NCBI GenBank assembly: GCA_903829815.1
Contig: CAIKRR010000057.1
Location: 40,682 to 104,681, forward strand
Source: an uncultured Pseudomonadota bacterium
Lineage (GTDB): Bacteria; Pseudomonadota; Gammaproteobacteria; Burkholderiales; SG8-39
Reading direction: 5' to 3'
DNA: 64,000 nt
The position numbers were made by a program, and so were the translations under genes. The notes under the pieces were generated by a model, which was not told the DNA's origin, did no database searches, and saw only the letters and a program-made list of their open reading frames with translations. Below are positions 17,105-27,415 of the stretch, piece after piece (the stretch's first letter is position 1; the number at the start of each line of letters is the position of its first letter).

Positions 17105-18736
17105 ATGATGGCTGACACGATCGAGAAGAACACCGAGCAGGGCAATGACGCGCTTGTGGCGCAGCATGTGATCGGCATCGTCGGTGCGGGCGTGATGGGC
17201 CGGGGCATTGCCCAAGTGGCCGCACAGGCAGGCTTCCGGGTGCTGATGCACGACAGCCAGGCGGGCGCGGCCGACCGCGCTCGCTCGGCGATCGGCGACA
17301 CCCTGGCACGCCTGGTCGAGCGCGGCCGGATGAGCGATGACGCGCGCGAACAGACCCTGGCACGCCTCACCCCGGTGACGAGCGTGGGCGAACTCGCCCC
17401 CTGCACGGTCGTGATCGAGGCCATCGTCGAGGCGCTCGAACCCAAACGCGCCCTGTTTCGCGAACTCGAAACGATCTGCTCACCCGATTGCATTCTCGCC
17501 ACCAACACATCGTCCCTGTCGGTCACGGCCATCGCTGCTGCCTGCGAACACCCGCACCGGATGGCCGGGTTTCACTTCTTCAACCCGGTGCCCCTGATGA
17601 AGGTGATCGAGGTGGTCGATGGTGCCCTCACGGCGCGCGCCGCGGGTGACACGCTGATGGCGATTGGCCGCTGCTTCGGGCACACCCCGGTAAGGGCCCA
17701 GGACACGCCCGGCTTCATCGTCAACCATGCCGGACGTGCCCTGGGCACCGAGGGACTGCAGATTCTGCGCGAGGCAGTGGCCGACTACCCGGTCATCGAT
17801 CAGATCCTGCGCGAAGCTGCCGGCTTTCGCATGGGTCCGTTCGAACTGCTCGATCTCATCGGCCTGGATGTCTCGCATGCCGTGATGGAGTCGATCTACC
17901 GTCAGTATTACGAAGAACCGCGCTATCGCCCCTCGCCCATCGGCACCCAGCGGGTATCGGCCGGCCTCTACGGTCGCAAGTCGGCGCGCGGCGGTTTCTA
18001 CCAGTACGAAAAAGGCGTGCCGCTGACAAGGCCTGAGGCGCCAGCGCCGACACCGGCCGCCGACTCGCCCGCCTTCTGGGTGAGCACGAAGGGCGGTGGC
18101 GCCGCGCTGCTCGCACTGGTCGAGCAACTGGTCGAGCAACGGGTCGAGCAACGGGTCGGACACACTGGGGCTGGTCAAGAGGCCGCGGGACAGGCGAGCG
18201 CGCTGCGGCTCGATCGGGGTTTGCGCCCGGCGCCCGATTCGATCTGCCTCGTTGCTCCTCTGGGCGAAGACGCCACGAGCGCTGCGCTTGCCGAAGGTCT
18301 CGACCCCCGGCGAACCGTAGCGGTGGATACGCTCTTTTCGCTCCAGAGTCGGCGCACCCTGATGACAACCCCGGTCACCTTGCCCGAGGTACGCAGCGCC
18401 GCCCACGCGCTCCTCGCCGCCGATGGGGTCAGGGTGAGCCTGATTCGCGACAGCGCAGGCTTTGTTGCCCAGCGTGTTGTTGCACTGGTGATCAATATCG
18501 GCTGCGAGATCGCGCAGCAACGCGTCGCCGAACCCGCCGATATCGATCGTGCCGTCACCCTCGGGCTGGGTTATCCGTCAGGCCCGCTCGCCTGGGGTGA
18601 CTCGCTCGGGGCTGATCGCGTGCTCGCCATCACCGAAAACCTGCACGCCGCCACCGGCGACCCACGCTACCGCCCCAGCCCCTGGCTGAAGCGTCGAACC
18701 CGCCTTGGAGTATCATTATTGACCCTTGAGACCTGA
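17105..18736 (+). CDS. 3-hydroxyacyl-CoA dehydrogenase, long PaaH/PaaC-like form
   Basis: A 543-residue NAD-dependent dehydrogenase. The Rossmann nucleotide site [11 protein letters not shown] sits at about residues 24-34, and [26 protein letters not shown] and DTPGFIVNH are classic family segments. Two C-terminal 3HCDH domains are present, as in PaaH of phenylacetate degradation. It oxidises 3-hydroxyacyl-CoA to 3-oxoacyl-CoA in aromatic or dicarboxylate beta-oxidation. A linker near residues 338-352 contains a VEQ repeat ([14 protein letters not shown]). The next gene on this strand encodes glutaryl-CoA dehydrogenase. Either of two adjacent ATG codons (17105, 17108) may start it. Confidence 0.88.
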   Translation: MMADTIEKNTEQGNDALVAQHVIGIVGAGVMGRGIAQVAAQAGFRVLMHDSQAGAADRARSAIGDTLARLVERGRMSDDAREQTLARLTPVTSVGELAPCTVVIEAIVEALEPKRALFRELETICSPDCILATNTSSLSVTAIAAACEHPHRMAGFHFFNPVPLMKVIEVVDGALTARAAGDTLMAIGRCFGHTPVRAQDTPGFIVNHAGRALGTEGLQILREAVADYPVIDQILREAAGFRMGPFELLDLIGLDVSHAVMESIYRQYYEEPRYRPSPIGTQRVSAGLYGRKSARGGFYQYEKGVPLTRPEAPAPTPAADSPAFWVSTKGGGAALLALVEQLVEQRVEQRVGHTGAGQEAAGQASALRLDRGLRPAPDSICLVAPLGEDATSAALAEGLDPRRTVAVDTLFSLQSRRTLMTTPVTLPEVRSAAHALLAADGVRVSLIRDSAGFVAQRVVALVINIGCEIAQQRVAEPADIDRAVTLGLGYPSGPLAWGDSLGADRVLAITENLHAATGDPRYRPSPWLKRRTRLGVSLLTLET

Positions 18737-18806
18737 CCGCCGAGCGGGTCGACGCCCTGCCAGACAGCGCGCCCCAAGACTGCTCGTGTCCCTGCCGGAG
18801 TCGTGC

Positions 18807-20006
18807 ATGAACGCCCCCCAATCCAAGCCCCGCAAAGCCGTATTTGACTGGGCCGACCCCCTGCTCCTCGATGCGCAGTTGACCGAGGATGAGCGCATGG
18901 TGCGCGACGCAGCACGCGCCTATTGCCAGGACAAGCTGCAGCCTCGAGTACTGGAAGCCTTCCGGCACGAAAAAACCGATCCGGCGATCTTCCGCGAAAT
19001 GGGTGAACTGGGTCTGCTCGGGGCGACCATTCCCACCGAGTATGGCGGTGCCGGCCTGAGCTATGTCTGCTACGGCCTCATCGCCCGGGAAGTCGAACGG
19101 GTCGATTCCGGCTACCGCTCGATGATGAGCGTGCAGTCCTCACTGGTGATGCATCCGATCAACCTGTTCGGCACCGAAGCACAGAAGCAGAAGTACCTGC
19201 CGGGCCTGGCTCGGGGCGAACTGATCGGCTGCTTTGGCCTGACCGAACCCAACCACGGCTCGGACCCGGCGAGCATGGCCACGCGGGCACACACGGCCGA
19301 CGGGGGCTATCTGCTCACCGGCTCGAAGATGTGGATTTCCAACTCCCCCTTCGCTGACGTGTTTCTGGTCTGGGCCAAGACCGACGATGGCATCATCCGG
19401 GGCTTCCTGCTCGAAAAGGGCATGAAGGGATTGAGTGCACCGGCCATCCACGGCAAAGTGGGTCTGCGCGCCTCGATCACCGGCGAGATCGTGATGGACA
19501 ACGTATTCGCGCCGGCCGAGAACATGTTGCCTCATGTCACCGGCTTGAAGGGTCCGTTCACCTGCCTCGATTCGGCGCGCTTTGGCATCGCCTGGGGCGC
19601 GCTGGGTGCGGCCGAATTCTGCTGGCATGCAGCACGTCAGTACACACTCGATCGCCAGCAGTTCGGACGCCCGCTGGCAGCCAATCAGCTCATCCAGAAG
19701 AAGCTTGCCGACATGCAGACCGAGATTACCCTGGCCCTCCAGGGGTGTCTGCGCCTTGGCCGGATGAAGGATGAAGGCACCGCAGCCGTCGAGATCACCT
19801 CGATCATGAAGCGAAACTCCTGCGGCAAATCACTGGACATCGCCCGTGTGGCGCGCGACATGCTCGGCGGCAACGGGATCTCCGATGAGTTTGGCGTCAT
19901 TCGCCACATGGTCAACCTCGAAGTGGTGAACACCTACGAGGGCACCCATGATGTCCACGCACTCATCCTCGGCCGTGCCCAGACTGGCATCCAGGCCTTC
20001 AGCTGA
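18807..20006 (+). CDS. gcdH: Glutaryl-CoA dehydrogenase
   Basis: A 399-residue acyl-CoA dehydrogenase-fold flavoprotein. Segments [31 protein letters not shown] and the C-terminal [17 protein letters not shown] are diagnostic of glutaryl-CoA dehydrogenase, which oxidatively decarboxylates glutaryl-CoA to crotonyl-CoA. The glutamate in TYEGTHD is the expected catalytic base. It lies 70 bp after the 3-hydroxyacyl-CoA dehydrogenase gene, and together they could carry glutaryl-CoA to acetoacetyl-CoA once a hydratase is supplied. The ATG at 18807 is chosen over an upstream in-frame start inside the intergenic gap. Confidence 0.93.
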   Translation: MNAPQSKPRKAVFDWADPLLLDAQLTEDERMVRDAARAYCQDKLQPRVLEAFRHEKTDPAIFREMGELGLLGATIPTEYGGAGLSYVCYGLIAREVERVDSGYRSMMSVQSSLVMHPINLFGTEAQKQKYLPGLARGELIGCFGLTEPNHGSDPASMATRAHTADGGYLLTGSKMWISNSPFADVFLVWAKTDDGIIRGFLLEKGMKGLSAPAIHGKVGLRASITGEIVMDNVFAPAENMLPHVTGLKGPFTCLDSARFGIAWGALGAAEFCWHAARQYTLDRQQFGRPLAANQLIQKKLADMQTEITLALQGCLRLGRMKDEGTAAVEITSIMKRNSCGKSLDIARVARDMLGGNGISDEFGVIRHMVNLEVVNTYEGTHDVHALILGRAQTGIQAFS

Positions 20007-20013
20007 TACGGCC

Positions 20014-20616
20014 ATGCCGGTGCGCTGCGCGTGGGCTCGCCGGGCACCGGACATTGCCTATCACGACACCGAGTGGGGGGTTCCCCTGCACGGTGATCAG
20101 GGCCTTTTCGAGTTTCTGATCCTCGAGGGCGCACAGGCCGGTCTATCCTGGTCGACGATACTCGATCGCCGCGAGAACTACCGCCGAGCCTTCAATGCGT
20201 TTCGGCCGGAAGAAGTCGCCCGGTACACCGACACTGACGTGGCGCGACTGCTGGGTGATGCCGGCATCGTCCGCAATCGGCTGAAGGTCGCATCGGCCAT
20301 CAGCAACGCGCGCGCCTTCATCGATGTTCAGTCGCGCTGGGGCTCTTTCGACCGTTTTCTGTGGAGCCGGGTCGATGGCACCCCGATCCAGGGCGGTTGG
20401 CAATCGCCCGCTGAAGTACCCGTTCACACGCCGCTTGCCGTCGAATTGAGTCGCGAATTGCGCGCGCTGGGGTTTCGCTTCGTGGGCCCCACCATCGTCT
20501 ACGCCTTCATGCAGGCCACGGGGGTGGTCAACGACCATCTGACCGATTGCTTTCGATGCGCAGCCCTCGGCGGCTCGTCGCAGCACCAGCCACCGCGCAG
20601 GGAGGCCCTGCAATGA
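20014..20616 (+). CDS. tag: DNA-3-methyladenine glycosylase I
   Basis: A 200-residue base-excision repair enzyme that removes 3-methyladenine from DNA. The zinc-snap residues are present (a Cys at position 5, H17, H175, C179), as is the catalytic region ILEGAQAGLSW with E38, at positions matching E. coli Tag. The start MPVRCAW at 20014, 7 bp after gcdH, matches the family; a longer frame overlaps gcdH and is unlikely. Its stop overlaps the start of the YqgE-family gene (ATGA), so the two are probably translated together. Confidence 0.94.
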   Translation: MPVRCAWARRAPDIAYHDTEWGVPLHGDQGLFEFLILEGAQAGLSWSTILDRRENYRRAFNAFRPEEVARYTDTDVARLLGDAGIVRNRLKVASAISNARAFIDVQSRWGSFDRFLWSRVDGTPIQGGWQSPAEVPVHTPLAVELSRELRALGFRFVGPTIVYAFMQATGVVNDHLTDCFRCAALGGSSQHQPPRREALQ

Positions 20617-21467
20617 GACTCTGGGTCCTGTGGGCGTTCCAAGGGGTCTGGCTGCTCGCCCGCAGCGTGGTGGCGACAGCGCTTGCCTGCGCTCTGGCCT
20701 CCGGGCTTGCCTGTGCGCTTGAAGCGCAGGCTCAGACAGGTCAGCGACCTGCTCTGCGGGTTGCCGAACCCAGAACACTCGAGGCCACCGGCCAGGCACT
20801 GTTTCTGGTGGCGACACGCCGACTCGCCGACGCACGCTACCGGCGCACGGTCATTCTGATCATCCCGCGCAAGGGCGAGCGACATGTCGGATTGATCATC
20901 AACCGGCCGACCAGTCGCTCGATGGCAAGCCTGTTTCCCGACCATGAACCCTCACGACGGGTTGCCGACCCGGTGTACTACGGCGGCCCGATGTCCGAGG
21001 ATACGCTGCTTGCGCTGCTGCGCACCGAGTCGAGCCCCGACCCCCGATCGATCGAACTGCTGCCCGGCCTGTTTCTGCTGCAAGGCGCACCAACCATCGA
21101 TCAGGTGATCGAAAACACCCCCAACGATGCACGCTATTACGCCGGCCTCGTGCTGTGGCGCTCAGGCGAACTGCGCTCGGAACTGCGCCGTGGCCTGTGG
21201 CAGGTCTGCAGCGCCGATGTGCACACGCTGTTCCGCAAGGACCCCAGCCGCGTGTGGCGCGAACTGCTCGAACAGACCGAGCGGATCAATGCAGGCATCG
21301 ATGGCGCCCGACTCGCAGGCGCCATCGACAGCACTCAGGCCGCCACCTTCTCGGGTATCTTCTCGAACCGCATCGAGCCGCGCTCGAGATGGACCTTCAC
21401 GGTATCGCGAGCCGCAAACCGGCCCTCGAGGAGCGCCTTGGAAAGCGGGTTCTCGAGCTCCGACTGA
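20613..21467 (+). CDS. YqgE/AlgH-family (DUF179) protein with predicted signal peptide
   Basis: A 284-residue protein whose middle part, from [20 protein letters not shown] through [11 protein letters not shown] and VYYGGPM, is clearly the UPF0301/DUF179 fold of E. coli YqgE. Unlike typical YqgE, about 45 hydrophobic residues ([20 protein letters not shown] and following) precede it, ending near AQAQTG like a signal peptide or anchor. It also has a long C-terminal tail. The function of the family is not established. The last 133 bp overlap, on the opposite strand, the 3' end of clpB. Confidence 0.82.
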   Translation: MRLWVLWAFQGVWLLARSVVATALACALASGLACALEAQAQTGQRPALRVAEPRTLEATGQALFLVATRRLADARYRRTVILIIPRKGERHVGLIINRPTSRSMASLFPDHEPSRRVADPVYYGGPMSEDTLLALLRTESSPDPRSIELLPGLFLLQGAPTIDQVIENTPNDARYYAGLVLWRSGELRSELRRGLWQVCSADVHTLFRKDPSRVWRELLEQTERINAGIDGARLAGAIDSTQAATFSGIFSNRIEPRSRWTFTVSRAANRPSRSALESGFSSSD

Positions 21468-23941
21468 ATCGCCCGCTTGAGCGGTCGAGCACCATAGAGC
21501 GGATCGAACCCGGCGCGGGCCAGTTCACTCAAGGCCTCGTCGGTGACCACAAGCCCGATATCGAGTCTGGCCAGCTTGGCCTCCAGCAGTTTCAACTGGA
21601 TGCGCGCGATGTTGCGGATGTTCTTCTCATCGAGCGACTGGAATACCACCAGTTCGTCGATCCGGTTGACGAACTCGGGCCGGAAGTGCGTCTTGACCTC
21701 GGCCAGCACCGCCATCTTGATCAGACCGGGCTCGCTGCCTGACATCGCCTGGATCATCTGAGAGCCCAGGTTGGAAGTCATGACCACCACGGTATTGCGA
21801 AAGTCGACCGTGCGCCCCTGCCCGTCAGTCATGCGACCGTCATCCAGCACCTGGAGCAGCACGTTGAACACATCGGGATGGGCTTTCTCGACCTCATCGA
21901 GCAGAATCACCGCGTAGGGCTTGCGCCGCACCGCCTCGGTGAGATAGCCACCTTCCTCGTATCCGACATAACCCGGTGGCGCACCGATGAGACGTGCCAC
22001 CGAGTGCTTTTCCATGAATTCCGACATGTCGATCCGGATCAGATGATCGTCAGCGTCGAACAGGAACCCGGCCAGGGCCTTGCACAGTTCGGTCTTGCCA
22101 ACCCCGGTCGGGCCGAGAAAGAGAAAGGAACCATAGGGCCGATTCGGATCAGCCAGCCCGGCGCGCGAGCGACGGATCGCGTCGGATACCAGACGTACCG
22201 CTTCCTCCTGACCCACCACCCGCTCGCGCAGGCGGTCTTCCATCGCGAGGAGCTTGTCACGCTCACCTTGCATCATCTTGGAGACCGGGATGCCGGTTGC
22301 ACGAGACACGACTTCGGCAATCTCTTCGGCACCGACCTGCGTGCGCAGCAGTCTGGGCCTGCCCCCCTGCGCTCCCGCAGCACTGGCCGTCTCGGCCGAG
22401 TGCAGTTGCGCTTCGAGCTGCGGCACGCGCCCGTATTGCAATTCGGACATTCTCTGCCAGTCGCCCTTGCGGCGCGCAGCCTCCATCTCGAGCTTCACGC
22501 GTTCGAGTTCCTCCTTCACCGTCTGCGAGCCCTGCACCGCCGACTTCTCGGCTTTCCAGATTTCTTCGAGATCGGCATATTCGAGTGACAGCCGCTCGAT
22601 CTCCGACTCGATCAGCGCGAAACGCCGCTGCGATGCCTCGTCGGTCTCCTTGCGCACCGCTTCGCGCTCGATCTTCAACTGGATGAGTCGCCGGTCGAGC
22701 TTGTCCATCACCTCAGGACGCGAGTCGATCTCCATCTTGATCCGAGCCGCCGCCTCGTCGATGAGGTCGATGGCCTTGTCGGGGAGAAATCGATCGGTGA
22801 TGTAGCGGTTGGACAGTTCGGCCGCAGCGACGATGGCCGGGTCGGTGATCTCGACGCCATGATGCACCTCGTACTTTTCCTGCAAGCCGCGCAGGATGGC
22901 GATCGTGGCCTCGACACTGGGCTCACCAACGAGCACCTTCTGAAAGCGCCGTTCGAGCGCCGCGTCCTTCTCGACATACTTGCGATATTCGTCCAGCGTG
23001 GTGGCACCGACGCAATGCAGTTCGCCCCGAGCGAGCGCGGGCTTGAGCATATTGCCTGCATCCATGGCGCCCTCGGCCTTGCCGGCACCCACCATGGTGT
23101 GGAGTTCGTCGATGAAGACGATGGTCTGACCTTCGTCCAGGGCAAGCTCCTTCAGTACGGCTTTCAGACGCTCCTCGAATTCGCCTCGATACTTCGCGCC
23201 TGCAAGCAAGGCGGCCATATCCAGGGACAGCACGCGCTTGCCCTTGAGCGACTCGGGCACCTCACCATTGACGATCCGCTGCGCCAGGCCTTCGACGATC
23301 GCGGTCTTTCCCACCCCGGGCTCACCAATGAGCACCGGGTTGTTCTTGGTGCGCCGCTGCAGTATCTGGATCACGCGCCGAATCTCGTCATCGCGACCGA
23401 TGACCGGATCAAGCTTGCCGATGCGCGCCCGATCGGTGAGGTCGAGCGTGTACTTCTTGAGCGCCTCGCGCTGGCCGTCGCCTTCGGCACTGTCGACACC
23501 GGCACCGCCCCGAACCGTTTCGATGGCTTGCTCGAGCGTCTTGCGCACGACCCCGGCGTCCTTGAGAACGCGTCCAGCCTCGCTCTTGTCATCAGCCAGG
23601 GCAAGGAGGAAAAGCTCGCTCGAGATGAACTGATCACCGCGCCGCTGCGACTCGCGATCGGTCAGATTGAAGGCGCTGTTGAGGTCGCGCGAAACCTGCA
23701 CCTCGCCGCCCCCCCCTTCCACGGTGGGCAGTCGCGCCAGCGCAGCACGCACGCCGTCGCGCAGACGGGCCGTATTGCCCCCGGCGCGCTCGAGCAGCGA
23801 ACGGGTAACGCCATCCTGATCGGCCAGCAGGGCCGACAGGACATGGATCGGCTCGATCGAAGGGTTGCCGGCACCGACCGCGATGCTCTGCGCCTCAGCG
23901 ATGGCCTGCTGGAAACGGGTCGTGAGCTTGTCTGTTCTCAT
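21335..23941 (-). CDS. clpB: ClpB disaggregase (AAA+ chaperone)
   Basis: An 868-residue Hsp100 chaperone that, with DnaK, resolubilises aggregated proteins in the cytoplasm. In order: Clp N-domain ([18 protein letters not shown]...), first AAA+ module with Walker [11 protein letters not shown], coiled-coil middle domain (about residues 400-550), second AAA+ module with [11 protein letters not shown], and the ClpB C-terminal domain. Length matches E. coli ClpB (857 aa). The start at 23941 begins the canonical N-terminus; a further upstream frame crosses the promoter and is rejected. A sigma-32-like promoter lies 49-76 bp upstream. The 3' end overlaps the convergent YqgE gene. Confidence 0.97.
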   Translation of the reverse strand: MRTDKLTTRFQQAIAEAQSIAVGAGNPSIEPIHVLSALLADQDGVTRSLLERAGGNTARLRDGVRAALARLPTVEGGGGEVQVSRDLNSAFNLTDRESQRRGDQFISSELFLLALADDKSEAGRVLKDAGVVRKTLEQAIETVRGGAGVDSAEGDGQREALKKYTLDLTDRARIGKLDPVIGRDDEIRRVIQILQRRTKNNPVLIGEPGVGKTAIVEGLAQRIVNGEVPESLKGKRVLSLDMAALLAGAKYRGEFEERLKAVLKELALDEGQTIVFIDELHTMVGAGKAEGAMDAGNMLKPALARGELHCVGATTLDEYRKYVEKDAALERRFQKVLVGEPSVEATIAILRGLQEKYEVHHGVEITDPAIVAAAELSNRYITDRFLPDKAIDLIDEAAARIKMEIDSRPEVMDKLDRRLIQLKIEREAVRKETDEASQRRFALIESEIERLSLEYADLEEIWKAEKSAVQGSQTVKEELERVKLEMEAARRKGDWQRMSELQYGRVPQLEAQLHSAETASAAGAQGGRPRLLRTQVGAEEIAEVVSRATGIPVSKMMQGERDKLLAMEDRLRERVVGQEEAVRLVSDAIRRSRAGLADPNRPYGSFLFLGPTGVGKTELCKALAGFLFDADDHLIRIDMSEFMEKHSVARLIGAPPGYVGYEEGGYLTEAVRRKPYAVILLDEVEKAHPDVFNVLLQVLDDGRMTDGQGRTVDFRNTVVVMTSNLGSQMIQAMSGSEPGLIKMAVLAEVKTHFRPEFVNRIDELVVFQSLDEKNIRNIARIQLKLLEAKLARLDIGLVVTDEALSELARAGFDPLYGARPLKRAIQSELENPLSKALLEGRFAARDTVKVHLERGSMRFEKIPEKVAA

Positions 23942-23989
23942 GGGATCAGAATCCTCGAGCGGCACAAGGCCGGAATGATGTTGCAGTGG

Positions 23990-24017
23990 AGATGCGGCCG
24001 GCATGGCCGATTTCAAG
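23990..24017 (-). promoter_or_regulatory. Sigma-32-type heat-shock promoter of clpB
   Basis: Minus-strand CTTGAAA (24011-24017) and CCGCATCT (23990-23997; consensus CCCCATNT), 14 nt from CTTGAA to the -10 element, placing the transcript start about 42 nt before the clpB ATG. The lon promoter in this window has the same architecture. Heat-shock control of clpB is well established in proteobacteria. Confidence 0.75.
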
Positions 24018-24225
24018 ACACCTGCAAGCGAAGCGCAGCCTTGCCTTGCACCCCCTCGGAGGGGCACGTCGGGGTGTACCCGAGCCCGTATCGGTCACGG
24101 CTTGCCCCTGTTTCAAGCTCGGTCAGCGAGGCTCGCTCAAGGCTGCCCGCCGCCCCTTGATCAACGTCAAACGCCCTCATGGGCCAAGCGCTGCGCCCCA
24201 CCCGGGCCCGCACCGCCGCTGCCCG

Positions 24226-26712
24226 TCAGACGGCAGCGCGCAACGCCGCGATGGGGGTTTGTGCAGCCGCCAGACCGGCTGCAACGCGAGCGTTCCAGAG
24301 TGCGCACAGCGCCCCCAGGGCAGGGCCGGCCACCCAGATGAGGGCGCTCTGCTGTGGCGCCACTTCGAACACCCGCAGCGCCAGAAACCATCCGGCCAGC
24401 GAGGCCAGCACCGCCCCCATGAGTCCGGCCAGCAGGCCGATGGCGAAGTATTCGATACGACTGGCAAGCACCAGTTGGCGCCGGCTGGCGCCGAGGGCAC
24501 GCATCACCGCAGCCTCCTGCAGACGATCGTCCTGGGTCATGACCAGTGCGCCATAGAGAACCAGAACACCAGCCAGCAAGGTGAACAGGAAAAGCACCTG
24601 AACCGCAGCACTCACCTGCCCAATGACCTGCAGCAACTGTGCGATCAGTGCCGAGGTATCGATCACCGTGAGATTGGGCTGCTCGCGCAGGAGCCGCCCG
24701 ATCATCCGATCGGCACCCGGCCCCAGATGCACGCTGGTGATGTAGCTTGCCGCAAAACGCTCGAGCAGCGGTGGGGCAGACAGGACGAAGAAATTGACCT
24801 GCAGGGTGTCCCAGTGAAGACGACGCAGGTTGATGACTTCACCGCTGACCTTCACACCGGAGACCGACCACTCGAGACGATCACCCAGCGCGATGCCAAG
24901 CGTCCTGGCGATACCCTCCTCGACCGAAAGACCGGTGTCCAGATCGGCGGGCGATTCAAACCAGCGACCACGAGTGATGTCATTGCCCGCAGGCAGGTCG
25001 GCCGACCAGGACAGATTGAATTCGCGTTCGATCAACCTGCGGGCGGTTTCCTCCGGGTAGCTCGATGCACTGATTGCACGGCCATTGATCGACATGAGAC
25101 GGGCGCGGATCATCGGCGACCAGCGCGGCTCAGGCATCCTGTTATCGACGAGAAATCGGCTTATCGCCTCGCGCTGATCAGGCTGCACATTGATGATGAA
25201 ATGATCAGGCGCATCGGCCGGTACCCGTGCCTGCCAGCCCGCGAGCAAGGCGGCGCGCGTGAAGACCAGCATCAGGATCGCGGTGATGCCAAGGCACAAG
25301 GCACAGGCCTGCAAAATGGCCGCGCCGCGATGCCTGGCCAGTGCGCGTACCGCATGTCGCCAATGAAACGACTGCCCGAGCGGCAGTCGCTCGGCGATGG
25401 CAAAAAGCACCCACGCGAGGAGCGCGATGAGCAGTACCGCAACACACAAGCCGCCCAGACTGAAGGCCGCCAGACGCAGATCACGGGCCTGCCAGAGCAC
25501 AGCGACGGCAAGCGTCAGCGCAGCCGCGACGATGCTCGTCCAGCCCCCACGCTGTGCCACACCCGCATCGCGTCGGATGACGCGCAGAGCCGGCACCGAA
25601 CGCAGTTGCAGCACCGGCGACAGGGCGCCGCCCAGCAAAAGCAGCAGCGCCAGCAGAAACGCCTGGGCAACCGGCCACATCGAGGGCGCCGGCAGTGTGG
25701 TGGCGCCCAGTTTCTCGATGAGCCCGGTCATCAGCGACTGGAGCGCCAGCGCAATGAGACAACCGGCCACGGTTGCCAGGACCGCAATGGTCGCCAACTG
25801 AACGAGTGCCATCGCGAGCAATGCACGGGCACTGGCGCCCATGCAGCGCATCAGGGCCCAGGCATCCCGATGTCGGCTGGCATGGCGCCTGGCCGCCAGG
25901 CTGACCGCAACCCCGGCAAGGACGGCAGCCAGCAGCGCAGCCAGCCCGAGAAAACGCTGTGCCCGATCCAGCGTTGCGCGCACTTCGGGACGCGCATTGT
26001 CCACCCCCTGAATCGACTGGCCACGCGCAAGTGTGGGTGAAAGATCACGTCGAAACTGGGCCACCGCCTCGGCGGGCCCGGCCAGATAGACCAGGAAGCG
26101 TGCCCGGCTGGCCGGTTGCACGAGGCCGGTTGCCGGCAATTCGGCCGCAGCAATCATGACGCGGGGTGCCAGATTGAGAAATCCGATACCGCGATCGGGC
26201 TCGGCGGTGACGATGCCCGAGACGACCAGCGTGCGATCGCCCACCTCGATCGTCTCGCCAATCCGGATCGAGAGCATCGCCAGAAGCCTCGGTTCGACCC
26301 AGGCCTCGCCAGGGGCCGGCCCTTGCCCGACCACCTGCCCGCTCTCGGTCTCAATCCGACTGATGCGCAATTCGCCCCGCAGCGGGTAGTTTGCCGACAC
26401 CGCCTTGACCGCCGCCAGCTGCGCATCATCGCCGTGGCGCACCATGCTCACCAGGTTGACGGCACTGGCACTGGCGAGGCCGGCGGCACTCGCGCGCTCG
26501 GTTGCCGAGGGGTCCCAGGGCGCATCGGCCGAGAGCACCAGGTCACCACCAAGCAGACGATTGACATCGCGCTCGAGCGCACCGGACACCCGATCGGCGA
26601 GAAAACCCACCGAGGCAAGGCTTGCCACGGCAACCATGATCGCGAGGAGGAGCACGTGCAACTCGCCCGAACGCCAGTCGCGCGCGAGCAGGCGGAAGGC
26701 CAGGCGCATCAT
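24226..26712 (-). CDS. ybbP: ABC transporter permease, YbbP-like (FtsX domains)
   Basis: An 828-residue inner-membrane protein with an N-terminal MacB-like periplasmic region, two FtsX permease domains (around residues 250-400 and 690-820) and several hydrophobic segments. It matches E. coli YbbP in length and in context: the ATPase YbbA lies immediately upstream and divergent tesA next to it, exactly as in E. coli. YbbAP-type complexes are thought to extract lipids or lipoproteins from the membrane, but the substrate is unknown. The start uses one of two adjacent ATG codons (26712 or 26709), 11 bp after the ybbA stop. Confidence 0.9.
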   Translation of the reverse strand: MMRLAFRLLARDWRSGELHVLLLAIMVAVASLASVGFLADRVSGALERDVNRLLGGDLVLSADAPWDPSATERASAAGLASASAVNLVSMVRHGDDAQLAAVKAVSANYPLRGELRISRIETESGQVVGQGPAPGEAWVEPRLLAMLSIRIGETIEVGDRTLVVSGIVTAEPDRGIGFLNLAPRVMIAAAELPATGLVQPASRARFLVYLAGPAEAVAQFRRDLSPTLARGQSIQGVDNARPEVRATLDRAQRFLGLAALLAAVLAGVAVSLAARRHASRHRDAWALMRCMGASARALLAMALVQLATIAVLATVAGCLIALALQSLMTGLIEKLGATTLPAPSMWPVAQAFLLALLLLLGGALSPVLQLRSVPALRVIRRDAGVAQRGGWTSIVAAALTLAVAVLWQARDLRLAAFSLGGLCVAVLLIALLAWVLFAIAERLPLGQSFHWRHAVRALARHRGAAILQACALCLGITAILMLVFTRAALLAGWQARVPADAPDHFIINVQPDQREAISRFLVDNRMPEPRWSPMIRARLMSINGRAISASSYPEETARRLIEREFNLSWSADLPAGNDITRGRWFESPADLDTGLSVEEGIARTLGIALGDRLEWSVSGVKVSGEVINLRRLHWDTLQVNFFVLSAPPLLERFAASYITSVHLGPGADRMIGRLLREQPNLTVIDTSALIAQLLQVIGQVSAAVQVLFLFTLLAGVLVLYGALVMTQDDRLQEAAVMRALGASRRQLVLASRIEYFAIGLLAGLMGAVLASLAGWFLALRVFEVAPQQSALIWVAGPALGALCALWNARVAAGLAAAQTPIAALRAAV

Positions 26713-26722
26713 CGGGTGGCTC

Positions 26723-27415
26723 TCATGCAAGACATCCGGCCACAATGCGCACCACCCGGTCGCAGCGTGCAGCCACCGCCTCGTCATGCGTGACGATCAC
26801 CAGGGTCGTGCCATGCTCCTCATTGAGCGCAAGAAGCATCGATATCACCTCGGCACCCGTGGCGGCATCCAGGTTGCCGGTGGGCTCATCGGCAAAGAGG
26901 ATGCGCGGCTCGACCACGAAGGCTCGCGCCAGCGCAACGCGCTGCTGTTCACCACCGGAGAGCAGGCGCGGCGAGTGCTGCAAGCGCTCGGCAAGCCCCA
27001 CCCGCCTGAGCAAGGCCACCGCCCGCTCGCGAATGGCCGACATCGCGAGGCGGCCCTGCAATTCGAGCGGCAGCATCACGTTCTCGAGGGCAGTGAGCGA
27101 ACCGATGAGTTGAAACGCCTGGAAGACAAAGCCCACCAGCCGCGAGCGCACTGCCGCCCGGCCGTCCTCGTCCAGCCCGGCCAGATCGACGCCATCCAAG
27201 GTGACACTGCCCGCCGAGGGGTGATCGAGCCCGGCGAGCAGCGCGAGCAGCGTCGACTTTCCGGACCCCGACGCTCCGATGATGCCGAGCACCTCGCCAG
27301 GCATCACCTGAAGATCGATATCATGCAGAATCGTGAGGGTCGATCGTCCATTGGGGACGATCTTCGTGAGCCGCCGTGCGGCCAGTATCGCTTCGGTCAC
27401 ATTCACTCCAGCCAT
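26723..27415 (-). CDS. ybbA: ABC transporter ATP-binding protein, YbbA-like
   Basis: A 230-residue ATPase with Walker A GASGSGKST at 47-55, Q-loop FVFQAFQLI, signature LSGGEQQRVALARA and Walker B ILFADEPTGNLD. It belongs to the LolD/MacB group and powers the YbbP permease encoded next. Its start codon overlaps head-to-head with the first possible ATG of divergent tesA at 27413-27416, so one of the two genes probably starts further in. Confidence 0.93.
   Translation of the reverse strand: MAGVNVTEAILAARRLTKIVPNGRSTLTILHDIDLQVMPGEVLGIIGASGSGKSTLLALLAGLDHPSAGSVTLDGVDLAGLDEDGRAAVRSRLVGFVFQAFQLIGSLTALENVMLPLELQGRLAMSAIRERAVALLRRVGLAERLQHSPRLLSGGEQQRVALARAFVVEPRILFADEPTGNLDAATGAEVISMLLALNEEHGTTLVIVTHDEAVAARCDRVVRIVAGCLA

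Noticed and set aside
24112..24117. Second CTTGAA on the minus strand upstream of clpB
   Set aside because: No convincing -10 element follows at the right spacing, unlike the site at 23990-24017.
23986..26040. Plus-strand open frame of about 680 codons
   Set aside because: Antisense to ybbP and the clpB promoter; Gln/Arg/His-rich shadow composition.
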